DNA of 64,000 bases from the NCBI GenBank assembly GCA_016841205.1, contig JAENZP010000015.1:1-64000 (forward strand), in the 5' to 3' direction. The notes under the pieces are model-generated. The model did no database searches. It was not told where the DNA came from and was given only the letters and a program-made list of their open reading frames with translations. Position numbers and translations under genes: made by a program. Shown here in pieces: positions 8,506 through 16,720 of the stretch (the stretch's first letter is position 1; the number at the start of each line of letters is the position of its first letter). This stretch comes from Desulfoscipio geothermicus. Lineage in GTDB: Bacteria; Bacillota; Desulfotomaculia; Desulfotomaculales; Desulfallaceae.

Positions 8506-8702
8506 CAAGATGCCGGGTTCTAACTGCATCTAGTTCAAAAATTATCGCATTTGGCGGCGATTCTGTGACCATCAAATAAGTACGTTGCCCCACATTTCCG
8601 CATAGCTATTAAAATTTATCCTGGCAAACTTCACCAACCTCCAAGGGTGGCACCCACCAAGCGCCGCCTTTTTCTGTACAGTAAATATTACCCCAAAAAC
8701 AA

Positions 8703-8735
8703 ACAGCCCCCGGCCAGCATCTAACCGGGGGCTGT
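8703..8735 (+). terminator. Perfect GC-rich hairpin
   Basis: ACAGCCCCCGG pairs perfectly with CCGGGGGCTGT over an 11-base loop. There is no clear T-run on the plus strand; on the minus strand it is followed by TTTGTTTTT, so it more likely terminates minus-strand transcription. No gene on either side explains it. Confidence 0.5.
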
Positions 8736-8867
8736 GCTAATAGGGAGAGAGCAGAATATGCTTCTGCTACAACATGAATGCCCGGCACCATAGGCAAGCG
8801 TATTGACCGAAGAGCTGCGGGGAAGGTAACAGGCCGGCTGTTGGGGAAGTTGTTTAAGTAGAGATTG

Positions 8868-8893
8868 GCCCGGCCTGGTGCCGGGCTTTTTGT
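8868..8893 (+). terminator. Rho-independent terminator
   Basis: GCCCGGC-CTGGT-GCCGGGC is followed by TTTTTGTTT. The 130 bases between this and the preceding hairpin contain no convincing coding frame, so a small transcript cannot be excluded. Confidence 0.6.
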
Positions 8894-8987
8894 TTGATAT
8901 AAATTATCATTGACTGATACGCATTTTTTGCAAAACTGTCAAGCAGCCGTCAACCAAAACGGTAGTCAGTCTGATTGACACAAAATA

Positions 8988-9015
8988 AAAGAGCCGCGAA
9001 TGCTTGCAGCTCTTT
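8988..9015 (-). terminator. Terminator downstream of the tRNA pair
   Basis: AAAGAGCTGC and GCGGCTCTTT pair (minus strand) and are followed by TATTTTG. It lies just past the 3' end of the minus-strand Arg tRNA, so it probably ends the tRNA transcript. Confidence 0.6.
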
Positions 9016-9023
9016 GTTTTCTA

Positions 9024-9100
<77 letters not shown>

Positions 9101-9107
9101 ATAAATT

Positions 9108-9181
9108 TGGAGCGGGTGATGGGAATCGGACCCACATAACTGGCTTGGAAGGCCAGCGCTCTACCACTGAGCTACACCCGC
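9108..9181 (-). tRNA. tRNA-Gly (anticodon TCC)
   Basis: The minus-strand cloverleaf has acceptor GCGGGTG/CACCCGC, anticodon stem CTGGC/GCCAG, loop CTTCCAA and an encoded CCA. It lies 7 bases upstream of the Arg tRNA and is probably co-transcribed with it. Confidence 0.93.
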
Positions 9182-9321
9182 CCATCTGAAGCGAACAATG
9201 TTATTATACAAAAAATTTCTCGTAGAGTCAAAGTAAAATTTTTCGGATAAAGGAATTATTAATGTTTTAACTAAATAACTACTTTAAGCATACTTTTATA
9301 ATTGAAAGTTGGTGCTTAAAT

Positions 9322-9711
9322 ATGTTAACGGTTATTAATCAAATCGTCAATTTTATCAACGACCTGCATGATAATATCTGGGGATATAGCAGGCAGTTGG
9401 GACTTCCTTTTACGGATAAGGATTTGCACTTTTGGGTAATCGGTTTACTTGGCGTGATTTTTTTCGTATTTACAGATACCATTTTTAAATGGCTGGCTAA
9501 AATTAATATTTCCTTGATTTCCTTTTTCTTTACCTCTGCCATTATATCCATCCTGGTATTAATCCTGGAAGTTGAGCAAAAATTGACGGGGCGTGGTGGT
9601 ATGGAACTATGGGATATTTTAGCTGGTTTGTTGGGGTTTCTGGTTTTGCTTAGTATTTACCAGTTTTGCAGGTTGTTATTAAAGAGCTTGTTAAATTTGA
9701 TAAAGAAGTGA
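9322..9711 (+). CDS. Hypothetical membrane protein, 129 residues
   Basis: The family is not recognised. Three hydrophobic segments are visible (about residues 37-53 FWVIGLLGVIFFVFTD, 63-80 ISFFFTSAIISILVLIL, and 98-115 LAGLLGFLVLLSIY), with an amphipathic head and a lysine-rich end. The ribosome site before ATG 9322 is weak (GAAAGTTGG). It has no operon partner: tRNAs point away upstream and a 300-base gap follows. Confidence 0.6.
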   Translation: MLTVINQIVNFINDLHDNIWGYSRQLGLPFTDKDLHFWVIGLLGVIFFVFTDTIFKWLAKINISLISFFFTSAIISILVLILEVEQKLTGRGGMELWDILAGLLGFLVLLSIYQFCRLLLKSLLNLIKK

Positions 9712-9913
9712 AGTCTCTCCTCAAAACCCCATGCTAATAAATATGAGCAATAGTATACTGTGATATAAAAACCTAGTTAACAATGCTACATAAACACTTG
9801 TTATTGAAGAGCCACATATATAAGTGTCCAAGTAAACGCTTAAGTAACAGTTGAAAAAGATATTAACATGAGTTCGATAATCTCTCAATTTTCCTTAATC
9901 CTTGAGCTCACTT

Positions 9914-9982
9914 CTAAAACAGGATTCTTTCAATGTCTATTTCCAATTTCGGATCTTTTTTTAAATATCTCCTTTTATCCAT
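9914..9982 (-). CDS. Possible 22-residue peptide in a duplicated segment
   Basis: MDKRRYLKKDPKLEIDIERILF is preceded by AAGGGGGATTATTTTTT. The DNA from about 9876 to 10008 is clearly related to 13418-13557, which holds a similar minus-strand peptide (13442-13516). Conservation of the ribosome site and of the 3' end suggests common descent, but the peptide frames diverge, so at least one is decayed. It lies 44 bases downstream of the membrane-protein gene at 10027-10590. Function unknown. Confidence 0.35.
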   Translation of the reverse strand: MDKRRYLKKDPKLEIDIERILF

Positions 9983-10026
9983 AAAAAATAATCCCCCTTC
10001 GCTACCCTTCTACATTAAACTTCTTA

Positions 10027-10590
10027 TTACTTCTTCGGTTTTACAAAACGAACTTTATTTATTTTCTTTTTTGCAGGTTCAGGAAGCAAAAAAAACCTTC
10101 TTAATTTTTTTGAACTATCTGATGCATTTTCATTTTTAGGTTCTTTATTAAATGAACCAATTTTGTCCAGGATATAACCTGTTAATAACCCATTACCAAA
10201 AATAAAACCCCCAAAAGAAATCCAAGGTAAAATCAAGGAGTTTTTTCCCAAGTTTGCACCGGGAAATACAATGATAAAAAGAAAATAAGCACTTGATGCA
10301 CTAAGTGCTACACTTTTTAAGTAAAGGTAATCCTTTCCGGTTATTAATAGAATTAAGCTCAAAAGTACCCCATTCATCGCCGATAGACCTATTGCGTCTA
10401 ACGCACCATGAACCTGAGCAAGTAAGGTCTGTGACAACTGTTTATTATAAAAAATTCCACTCATAGCCTGCCAAAAAGTTTTATAATTAACACCTAACAG
10501 GAGAAACAGAGTATTCCATATAAGGTGGACAGCACCACCAATTGCCCCTGCTACCAGACCCGCAACAAACCAATCATCTATTTTCTTCAT
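10027..10590 (-). CDS. Uncharacterised membrane protein, paralogue of the one at 12631
   Basis: 187 residues: four or five hydrophobic segments between residues 8 and 150, then a charged, lysine-rich cytoplasmic tail (about 150-187, with KKLRRFF and PAKKKINKV). The segment LLSLILLITGKDYLYLK matches VLTYILSTTGKDYSVLK of the protein encoded at 12631-13212, so the two are paralogues. The ATG follows GAGGAGAAAAGAGC. I do not recognise a named family; no catalytic motif is visible. Confidence 0.7.
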   Translation of the reverse strand: MKKIDDWFVAGLVAGAIGGAVHLIWNTLFLLLGVNYKTFWQAMSGIFYNKQLSQTLLAQVHGALDAIGLSAMNGVLLSLILLITGKDYLYLKSVALSASSAYFLFIIVFPGANLGKNSLILPWISFGGFIFGNGLLTGYILDKIGSFNKEPKNENASDSSKKLRRFFLLPEPAKKKINKVRFVKPKK

Positions 10591-10855
10591 GCTCTTTTCT
10601 CCTCATGGAGTGTTTTTATGTAAGTTAATTATTCCCCAGAAAAAAACAAACATGCAGGAGTCTCTCCAACATGTAAAGGTTTGCCCTCGGATTCTCTTTA
10701 AGGTGGACCCCATTGTCAAGACACATTTTTTTAAATTTTAAGATACAAACATATGTACTTGGTTAGCTATTGATGTGCTATTCAAAGATTAATTTTGATA
10801 TTCAAGTTCCATATTTGCTATATAATGACACTTCGTATGGTTGCCTGACCCAAGG

Positions 10856-10994
10856 TTTTGGCCGCTTGCGGAGCCCTTGATATGGAGTGCGGCCTGTGTT
10901 AGCCTGTTTTGGCGGGAGGCCTAAGCACAGCATGGCCTCCCCGTTGGCCTCCAGGAAACACAGGCCGAGAGGCTCCATGTCAAGGGCGGCCAAA
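10856..10994. repeat. Nested inverted repeat inside the IS
   Basis: The outer arms 10856-10900 and 10957-10994 are imperfect complements sharing TTTGGCCGC, CCCTTGAyATGGAG and CGGCCTGTGTT. The enclosed DNA has its own smaller hairpin (GGAGGCC 10915-10921 with GGCCTCC 10934-10940 or 10946-10952). The structure is GC-rich, unlike its surroundings, and lies between the orfB stop and the IS end. It could be a terminator or structural element, or a separate palindromic insertion. Confidence 0.65.
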
Positions 10995-10997
10995 GCC

Positions 10998-11828
10998 TCA
11001 TGGTAGCAGATAGACTTCCGCTGGTGTTTGATAACCCAGGGACTGGTGAGGGCGCTCATGATTATAAAAATTAAGGTAATCACCAACCCTTTGGCGGGCT
11101 TGACGTGGAGTAGTATATTCGTTCAAGTACACTTCTTCGTACTTCAGATTCCGCCAGAGTCGTTCAGTAATAACATTATCTATGGCCCGGCCCTTACTGT
11201 CCATGCTAATCTTTACGCCGGCACCCTGGAGCACCTGAATATACTGAGAGCTTGTAAAATGACTCCCCTGGTCACTATTTAAGATAACCGGTATGGTTTG
11301 CATTAGCGCTTGTTCAACGGCTTTTAAAACAAAGTCGATCTCTAAGGTTTGATCCATTCCCCAACTAACTACATAGTGAGAATACCAGTCTATCAAGGCT
11401 ACTAAGTACATCCACCCCCGTGCTAGCCTGATGTAAGTAATATCAATGCCCCAAACGTGATTGGGGTATCCTGGATTGATACCTCTTAGAAGGTAAGGGA
11501 ATATCTTGTGCTCCATCCTTCGTTTGCTCAGGCTAGGCCCGGGGCAGATCCCGGCAATACCCATCTCACGCATATGCCGTTGTACAGCTTTCCGGTTGAT
11601 GCAAAAGCCCTCCCGGCAAAGTTGAGCGGTTATTCGGCGGGACCCGTAAAAGGGGTATTTCGTATAAATCTCATCGATACGGTGTTTAATAGTTATTTCT
11701 TCTAATGATGGTTCTACCGGCTTGTAGTAAAGGTTAGAGCGGTTAATGCTCAGCAGCTCAGCCTGGGTTTTTAACGTTAGTTCAGGATTTTCCCAGTCAA
11801 CAAGGGCCATGCGTTCATTACGGGTCAA
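10998..11828 (-). CDS. IS3-family transposase OrfB (DDE integrase)
   Basis: This 276-residue catalytic part carries HTH_21-like residues (SRRITAQLCREGF) and an rve integrase core. The DDE triad is intact: D in WGIDITYI, D in NSDQGSHF, and E in VITERLWRNLKYEEVY (35-residue spacing fits). The C-terminus HERPHQSLGYQTPAEVY is typical of the family. It overlaps orfA by 11 bases in the -1 frame. A run of nine A residues just before the overlap is a likely slippery site for making the OrfAB fusion, as known for IS3 elements. It appears intact. Confidence 0.93.
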   Translation of the reverse strand: MTRNERMALVDWENPELTLKTQAELLSINRSNLYYKPVEPSLEEITIKHRIDEIYTKYPFYGSRRITAQLCREGFCINRKAVQRHMREMGIAGICPGPSLSKRRMEHKIFPYLLRGINPGYPNHVWGIDITYIRLARGWMYLVALIDWYSHYVVSWGMDQTLEIDFVLKAVEQALMQTIPVILNSDQGSHFTSSQYIQVLQGAGVKISMDSKGRAIDNVITERLWRNLKYEEVYLNEYTTPRQARQRVGDYLNFYNHERPHQSLGYQTPAEVYLLP

Positions 11829-12114
11829 GACCAGATTTTTTTTTCAACCAGTTAAGCTGTGTGGTTAATCTCCCAACTTCCGCATAGAGGTCCTGTATTT
11901 GTTTTTCATAATCTGATCTAATGGTATCCAAGCTTTTGCTTTCATAAGTAAATAACTGTGGCAAACCTTCAAGGGCTTGTTTTTTCCACCGGTTTAGCTG
12001 GGTGGTATGTATCCCATATTCCGAAGAAATCTGTGATAGTGATTTTTCTTCCTTGAGAATTTCCAGTACAATTTTAGTTTTGAAATCAGCAGGATACTTT
12101 TTGCGAACAGACAT
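11818..12114 (-). CDS. IS3-family transposase OrfA (HTH)
   Basis: 98 residues, starting MSVRKKYPADFKTKIVLEIL. It has a helix-turn-helix (LSQISSEYGIHTTQLNRWKKQAL, about residues 30-52) followed by a leucine-rich coiled coil (YEKQIQDLYAEVGRLTTQLNWL). It ends GLDP just past the A9 run (about 11830-11840) that would shift ribosomes into orfB. Confidence 0.92.
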   Translation of the reverse strand: MSVRKKYPADFKTKIVLEILKEEKSLSQISSEYGIHTTQLNRWKKQALEGLPQLFTYESKSLDTIRSDYEKQIQDLYAEVGRLTTQLNWLKKKSGLDP

Positions 12115-12160
12115 TTGTGTCTTAAGACCCCCTGTTTCTGTGTCTAAATTCTTGGGTCCA

Positions 12161-12399
12161 TTATACTTCGTGTCTACTCATTCAAGCTAGTTTAGGTGTT
12201 TTGTGGTATTTTTGAAGAATTTTTAGTAAGTTTATGCGTAGAAGCAAATCACAAACAAGCCCAAAGCAAGTTAATAAATCAACTGCTGCAATGCAAGAAA
12301 AATAAAATGTGTTAGCCTGCGACTTTTTCGTTTATCTACACACCCCAACATGGCGTTACCAGTTTTTTTCTTAGTTTTCTCTGTTTTTTAGTAGATACT
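12161..12399. other. AT-rich spacer with no supported gene
   Basis: A 23-codon frame at about 12234 (MRRSKSQTSPKQ) lacks a ribosome site. I see no RNA gene or terminator. Confidence 0.4.
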
Positions 12400-12492
12400 A
12401 TGGACAAAAGTAATAATGGCTTTCTAAAAAAGATATTAAATATAGTTCAGATATTTGACTCCAATATTGAAATAGCAGATAAAGCTGTTTAA
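12400..12492 (+). CDS. Possible 30-residue peptide / decayed gene
   Basis: MDKSNNGFLKKILNIVQIFDSNIEIADKAV ends at 12492. Another frame continues almost immediately with LERQAEELEHLMDKYKLPL and further residues up to the TGA overlapping the next ribosome site (about 12620). Together they could be the halves of a small frameshifted coiled-coil protein co-transcribed with the membrane protein downstream. Support is weak. Confidence 0.25.
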   Translation: MDKSNNGFLKKILNIVQIFDSNIEIADKAV

Positions 12493-12630
12493 ACGCTGAT
12501 GAGGAGGGTTAAAGGATAATTTAGAACGGCAAGCTGAAGAATTGGAACATCTAATGGACAAGTATAAATTACCTCTAAGCAAAAATATGCATAAAAGAAA
12601 TTACAATGTCCTGAGTAACATAATAATGAG

Positions 12631-13212
12631 GTGAAGTCTATGTTTAAAATCAAAGACCGCATTATATTAGGTGCTATAAGTGGGGTAATAGCTGCGTTCC
12701 CAAGTAGAATATTAAATAGATACAGCTATAAAAAGAGGTTAACCGATATAAGGTATAACCCAATGGCAGCCCAATTATTTCTTCCCAATAATAAGTGCCA
12801 AACCCCTCAGGGCATTCTTAACGGAGCGATAATTAATAACATTAATGCGGTTCCTCCCGCTGTGGTACTTACCTACATTCTTTCTACCACAGGCAAAGAC
12901 TACTCGGTTTTAAAAGGCATGGGGGTTGGTGCTTTCTTTTGGATTATGATAGACGGTTTGGTTGGTGCCCAAATACTCAAAATTAAAAGCAGTAATTCCA
13001 TAGCTCCGACTGTAAGATTAATCGACCATTTACTTTATGGAAAATTATGTTCAACACTAATAACACATCTTGGTGATGACACTTTATTTCCTCCTAAGAA
13101 AAATGATACTTTAGAAAGAACTCCTTTGGTATACACTGGAATGGGTCAGATAGCCGATTCGCAAAAAGTTAATCCTAATTTAAAAATAGAAAATCAACCA
13201 AGAAATAGTTAG
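12631..13212 (+). CDS. Uncharacterised membrane protein, paralogue of the one at 10027
   Basis: 193 residues. Hydrophobic segments lie near residues 12-25, 70-88 and 95-113, and the C-terminal half is polar (from about residue 118, ending QPRNS). ILSTTGKDYSVLKGMGVGAFFWIM aligns with the TGKDY segment of the minus-strand gene at 10027-10590. An alternative ATG at 12640 (MFKIKDR) is better placed after the GAGGTG site, so the first three residues are uncertain. Function unknown. Confidence 0.65.
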   Translation: MKSMFKIKDRIILGAISGVIAAFPSRILNRYSYKKRLTDIRYNPMAAQLFLPNNKCQTPQGILNGAIINNINAVPPAVVLTYILSTTGKDYSVLKGMGVGAFFWIMIDGLVGAQILKIKSSNSIAPTVRLIDHLLYGKLCSTLITHLGDDTLFPPKKNDTLERTPLVYTGMGQIADSQKVNPNLKIENQPRNS

Positions 13213-13441
13213 AACTTAATTTCAGAAATTATGAGCAAGTTATATAGTGGGTAGCAACAGAAATACATAGATTTAGATTGTTAAGGGGAAAAGCAAAGCT
13301 AGAATAATGCATTTAAATTGAATGTATCGAGTTGTACCAGTCGGGATATTTATTCGAAAAAAGCGGGTTTTAATTTTTTAGTATTGAATCTTCCGGATAA
13401 CGGTTTAAATAGATGTTGATAATCTTTCAAGGTAGTTTCGC

Positions 13442-13516
13442 TTAATCCTTGAGCTTACTTCCAAAAGAGAATTCCACTAAAGCTTTTTTCCAGATCACAG
13501 GGTTCTTTTTAACCAT
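13442..13516 (-). CDS. Possible 24-residue peptide, second duplicated copy
   Basis: MVKKNPVIWKKALVEFSFGSKLKD lies in a segment (13418-13557) homologous to 9876-10008. The conserved ribosome site AAGGAGGATTTATTTTT leads to an ATG whose frame stops after five codons (MAKR-stop), while the peptide begins at the next ATG, eleven bases on. One copy, or both, is therefore probably decayed. Confidence 0.3.
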   Translation of the reverse strand: MVKKNPVIWKKALVEFSFGSKLKD

Positions 13517-13660
13517 TTTACCTTTTCGCCATAAAAATAAATCCTCCTTAGCTACCCTAGTATTTATCGTCAGATAGCATAAAGGAGGAATCCAATGTGC
13601 CTCGCTCAAAGGACAATTAGTAATTAGGCCCTTCTCCGAATTCCCTTTCAAATAGCGGTT

Positions 13661-13744
13661 TGGTGCGGGCGAGAGGATTTGAACCTCCACGAGTTGCCCC
13701 ACTGGATCCTAAGTCCAGCGCGTCTGCCGTTCCGCCACGCCCGC
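13661..13744 (-). tRNA. tRNA-Leu (anticodon TAG)
   Basis: The minus-strand class II tRNA has acceptor GCGGGCG/CGCCCGC, anticodon loop CTTAGGA, a long variable arm (TGGGGCAACTCGT) and T-loop TTCAAAT. CCA is encoded (13663-13661). Confidence 0.93.
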
Positions 13745-13910
13745 AAATTAATAGCTTAATCGCAAAACTTAGTATATCATTTTTTGATTTAGGTTTCAAG
13801 GACTTTTAATGATCATATTTCTAAATGACATTTATTACATAGCAAATAAATTAGTATTTTGGAGATAATAAAATAAGATTTTACCACAAATATGAGGAGG
13901 AATATAAAAA

Positions 13911-14159
13911 ATGAATCAACACATCCATTGCCTTATTAATAATTGCCATTACTGGACAAATGGCAACAAGTGCGAGGCCAATGAAATTTTAGTAACCCCT
14001 GATAACTTTGCAGCCAATAAGCAGGACAGCATAGATGCCACAATAGCTAAACAGCTAACCCCCGCATCAGCGGACTCCTGTATGTCCACTTGCTGTAAAA
14101 CCTTTATTCATAAAGGTTCTGATAAAATAGATGCCGACAATATCAATAAGATATTCTAA
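13911..14159 (+). CDS. DUF1540 cysteine-rich small protein
   Basis: 82 residues, beginning HCLINNCHYWTNGNKCEANEILV, the DUF1540 motif (C-x5-C-x8-C-x-A). A second cysteine group (CMSTCCKTF, about 58-65) follows in the C-terminal part. The family is widespread in clostridia, is presumed metal-binding, and has no established role. GAGGAGG precedes the ATG and a terminator follows, so it is a single-gene unit. Confidence 0.8.
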   Translation: MNQHIHCLINNCHYWTNGNKCEANEILVTPDNFAANKQDSIDATIAKQLTPASADSCMSTCCKTFIHKGSDKIDADNINKIF

Positions 14160-14170
14160 AACATTAGCAT

Positions 14171-14199
14171 ACAGGCTGTAAAAGACAGCCTGTATTTTG
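14171..14199 (+). terminator. Terminator of the DUF1540 gene
   Basis: ACAGGCTGT (14171-14179) pairs perfectly with ACAGCCTGT (14185-14193) and is followed by ATTTTGTT. Confidence 0.8.
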
Positions 14200-15260
14200 T
14201 TATTATCCTTTCAGATTTTCATACCTTATTTTATTTATTGACATAATCTATGACAGCAGAATAAAATATAAAATATAATATTATAGGCAATACATTTTTA
14301 TGATGCGTTTAACTAAGCTAGATTTATCTGCAGCAGGTGAAGGAAAAACCTGTGGGACTATTATAGTTGCCACAGGTTTTATGTATGTCGTTATTTATTT
14401 TTTAGTCTGTCGCCAATGTTGATTTAGAATCAAATGATTATACAAAATACCTGTTTTAAACGGAGACATAAACGCTCTTTGTGAGCTAATGGATGGGTAT
14501 TGGCTGTGAAGTTAACCCCTATGATCCGGCTATGCTGTCCATGGCGAAAGGCTTGGCATCGCCAGGAGCCATATGTTTGACGGCAAGTTATTTACGGAAT
14601 ATCCCTTTACTAATAGCTAAAAATAAGGTTGAGATCATCATTGCGGCAAAAGGATCGACTTAGAGTATAAAATTACTATATAAAAACCGGGGTTATCTTA
14701 TAATGTTTTTCATAAAAGATATCAGTGTTAATAGAATTAATATACTCATGGCCGACTCTCCTAATCAGATAGTTCTTGGACATAATTAGTCGTTTTTATA
14801 CTATGCTTTTATAGCGAAATAGGTGCTAATAAATTACGATTTTTTTCGTCATTTATCGTGTTATATTTACACCTGTAATCATAATCCAACAGCATATAAC
14901 ATATACTCGCTTTGTATATTTTATACAGCTATTTTGTCACTACGATTTTAGGGTATTTTTAGTTACTGCACCTCTAGCCAACCTGCATATATATACAAAA
15001 TATTTCCGTATTGGCCGTTTTCTAGATTTAAGGATACGAGTAAAAAGATAAGAAAATCCTTTTCTTTTAACAGGATTTATCATATAATTTAGTTGCGGGT
15101 AGGCCGTTTTTTTGTGTTTTTTATAGTGAAACTATAAATATAATACAGTGTACGAATAAAATAGCATACAGTCAAACTACTAACCAATATATACATTTAC
15201 TATTATTCATTATAAATAATTAAATAATGAAGATTAATTTATTTAGGAAGGGGGATTCAA
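14200..15260. other. Long AT-rich intergenic region
   Basis: A terminator-like hairpin sits at 14346-14379 (AAACCTGTGG/CCACAGGTTT, then TATG). From about 14490 to 14660 two frames look like broken coding sequence (GCEVNPYDPAMLSMAKGLASPG in one and MFDGKLFTEYPF in another), presumably a decayed gene I cannot name. The last 550 bases before hdrC are about 70 percent AT with no supported feature. Confidence 0.5.
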
Positions 15261-15800
15261 GTGAGCTTCATTGACGCAGATAAGAGAAAATTTTTCAATG
15301 AAGTCAGGGAAAAAAGTGGACAACCCATTGATCTTTGCTACCAATGCCAGAAGTGCGCGTCGGGTTGCATAGCTACGGGTTTCGCTGATTACTACCCTAA
15401 TGAAATTATCCGCCTGGTACAGCTGGGCCAAAAAGAGCGCGTGTTAAACAGCTCAAGCATCTGGATTTGCTCCAGTTGTGAAATGTGTGGGGCGCGGTGT
15501 CCTAACGGCATTAATACTGCTGAAGTGATGGATGCGCTGAAGGAAATGGCCATTGCGGCCGGTACAGTGCAGGAGAAAAACATTAATTTGTTCCACACTA
15601 CCTTTTTGAACTCGGCACGGACTTTCGGCCGGGTGCATGAGGCCAGTATGATGGCCATTTATAAGATTAAGAGCGGCGATTTGATGTCCGACATGGATTT
15701 TGGCATGGATATGTTTAAAAAGGGCAAGATGCCGATACTGCCGCACCGAGTCAAGGCCAGGGGCAAAATTAAAAATATTTTTAACAAGACCGCCCACTGA
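15261..15800 (+). CDS. hdrC: Heterodisulfide reductase subunit C-like protein
   Basis: 179 residues with two [4Fe-4S] motifs: CYQCQKCASGC (about 26-36) and CSSCEMCGARCP (about 70-81). HdrC passes electrons between the flavoprotein HdrA and the catalytic HdrB. There are no membrane helices, so this is the soluble type rather than the DsrK/HdrE type. GTG at 15261 follows AGGAAGGGGG. It is the first gene of hdrCBA, with 51 bases before hdrB. In Gram-positive sulfate reducers and acetogens such modules are thought to take part in flavin-based bifurcation; the partners here are not known. Confidence 0.9.
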   Translation: MSFIDADKRKFFNEVREKSGQPIDLCYQCQKCASGCIATGFADYYPNEIIRLVQLGQKERVLNSSSIWICSSCEMCGARCPNGINTAEVMDALKEMAIAAGTVQEKNINLFHTTFLNSARTFGRVHEASMMAIYKIKSGDLMSDMDFGMDMFKKGKMPILPHRVKARGKIKNIFNKTAH

Positions 15801-15851
15801 TTACATCAACCAACCTATTAATCTGCTATTCAAGGAAAGGGGTTACATAAA

Positions 15852-16700
15852 TTGAAACTTTCCTATTTCCCAGGATGTTCTTTAGAAGCCACCGCTAAAG
15901 AATATGATATGTCCGCCCGGGCCGCCTGCCAGGGGCTGGGTATTGAGCTGGTCGAGCTCAAGGACTGGGTTTGCTGCGGAGCTACTTCGGCCCACAGCAC
16001 CAACCATCTGCTATCTGTCGCGCTGCCGTCGCGCAACGTAGCCCTGGCCCAAGAGGCGGGTATGGACTTAGCTATCCCCTGCTCGGCTTGTTACAGCCGG
16101 GTTAAAAAGGCCGACTATGTTTTACGCAATGATGACGAACTGCGCCAGAAAATTGAAGATATAGTTGATTTTAAATACAACGACAGCGTCAATGTCCTTT
16201 CACTTCTGGAGGTGGTCAGCCAGTTAGGCGAAAAAGCCATCGCTGAAAAGGTACAAAAACCGCTTAAAGGACTGAAAGTGGTCTGTTACTACGGATGCCT
16301 GTTGGTCAGGCCCCCCCAAGTTACCCACTTTGATAACACTGAACATCCCATGTCATTGGATAAAATAGTTAAAGCCCTGGGCGCCGAGCCTATCCAATGG
16401 TCGTATAAAACGGAATGCTGCGGGGCTAGCATGAGTATAACAAGCAAAGATGTTGTACATGGCATGGTTGGCCGGATAATTGATGCGGCCAAAGAAGTGG
16501 AGGCAATGGCTATTGTCACTGCCTGCCCGTTATGCCAGTCCAACATGGAAATGCGTCAAGCAAAAGGCACCAACCTGCCGGCCTTTTACTTCACCGAACT
16601 GATTGGTCTGGCACTGGGACTACCAGCCGCTAAAAAGTGGCTTAACCTGCATTTAGTGAACCCCAACCCGCTGCTGCAATCATTGTCACTGGCGGACTAA
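15852..16700 (+). CDS. hdrB: Heterodisulfide reductase subunit B-like protein
   Basis: 282 residues with two cysteine-rich CCG domains. The first has PGCSLEATAKEY (about 7), VCCGATSAHS (about 40) and PCSACYSRV (about 76). The second has CYYGCLLVRPP (about 147), ECCGASMS (about 187) and TACPLCQSNME (about 227). In HdrB these bind the non-cubane [4Fe-4S] clusters that reduce disulfides. The complete set of cysteines suggests an active subunit. The start is TTG, 8 bases after AAGGAAAGGGG. The physiological disulfide or thiol partner is unknown in non-methanogens. Confidence 0.9.
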   Translation: MKLSYFPGCSLEATAKEYDMSARAACQGLGIELVELKDWVCCGATSAHSTNHLLSVALPSRNVALAQEAGMDLAIPCSACYSRVKKADYVLRNDDELRQKIEDIVDFKYNDSVNVLSLLEVVSQLGEKAIAEKVQKPLKGLKVVCYYGCLLVRPPQVTHFDNTEHPMSLDKIVKALGAEPIQWSYKTECCGASMSITSKDVVHGMVGRIIDAAKEVEAMAIVTACPLCQSNMEMRQAKGTNLPAFYFTELIGLALGLPAAKKWLNLHLVNPNPLLQSLSLAD

Positions 16701-16720
16701 ATTTTTAATGGAGGTCTGGA

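Larger units (their letters stand above)
10704..12160 (-). mobile_element. IS3-family insertion sequence (IS150/IS3-like), 1457 bp
   Basis: The ends are imperfect inverted repeats: TGGACCC...GACACA at 10704 and its complement ending at 12160. Inside are overlapping orfA and orfB reading on the minus strand, the standard IS3 arrangement. The bases flanking the two ends (agg / tta) do not form an obvious target duplication, so the copy may be old or rearranged, or the ends may be misplaced by a few bases. About 290 bp between the orfB stop and the 10704 end contain a nested inverted repeat described separately. Confidence 0.88.

Noticed and set aside
8609-8797. 62-codon minus-strand frame between ABC-F and the tRNAs
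   Set aside because: Trp/Pro-rich composition, spans a strong hairpin, no ribosome site.
10802-11086. 94-codon minus-strand frame at the end of the IS
   Set aside because: It overlaps orfB, has no ribosome site, and most of it is the nested inverted repeat.
13617-13799. Minus-strand frame containing [27 protein letters not shown]
   Set aside because: Translation of the tRNA-Leu gene.
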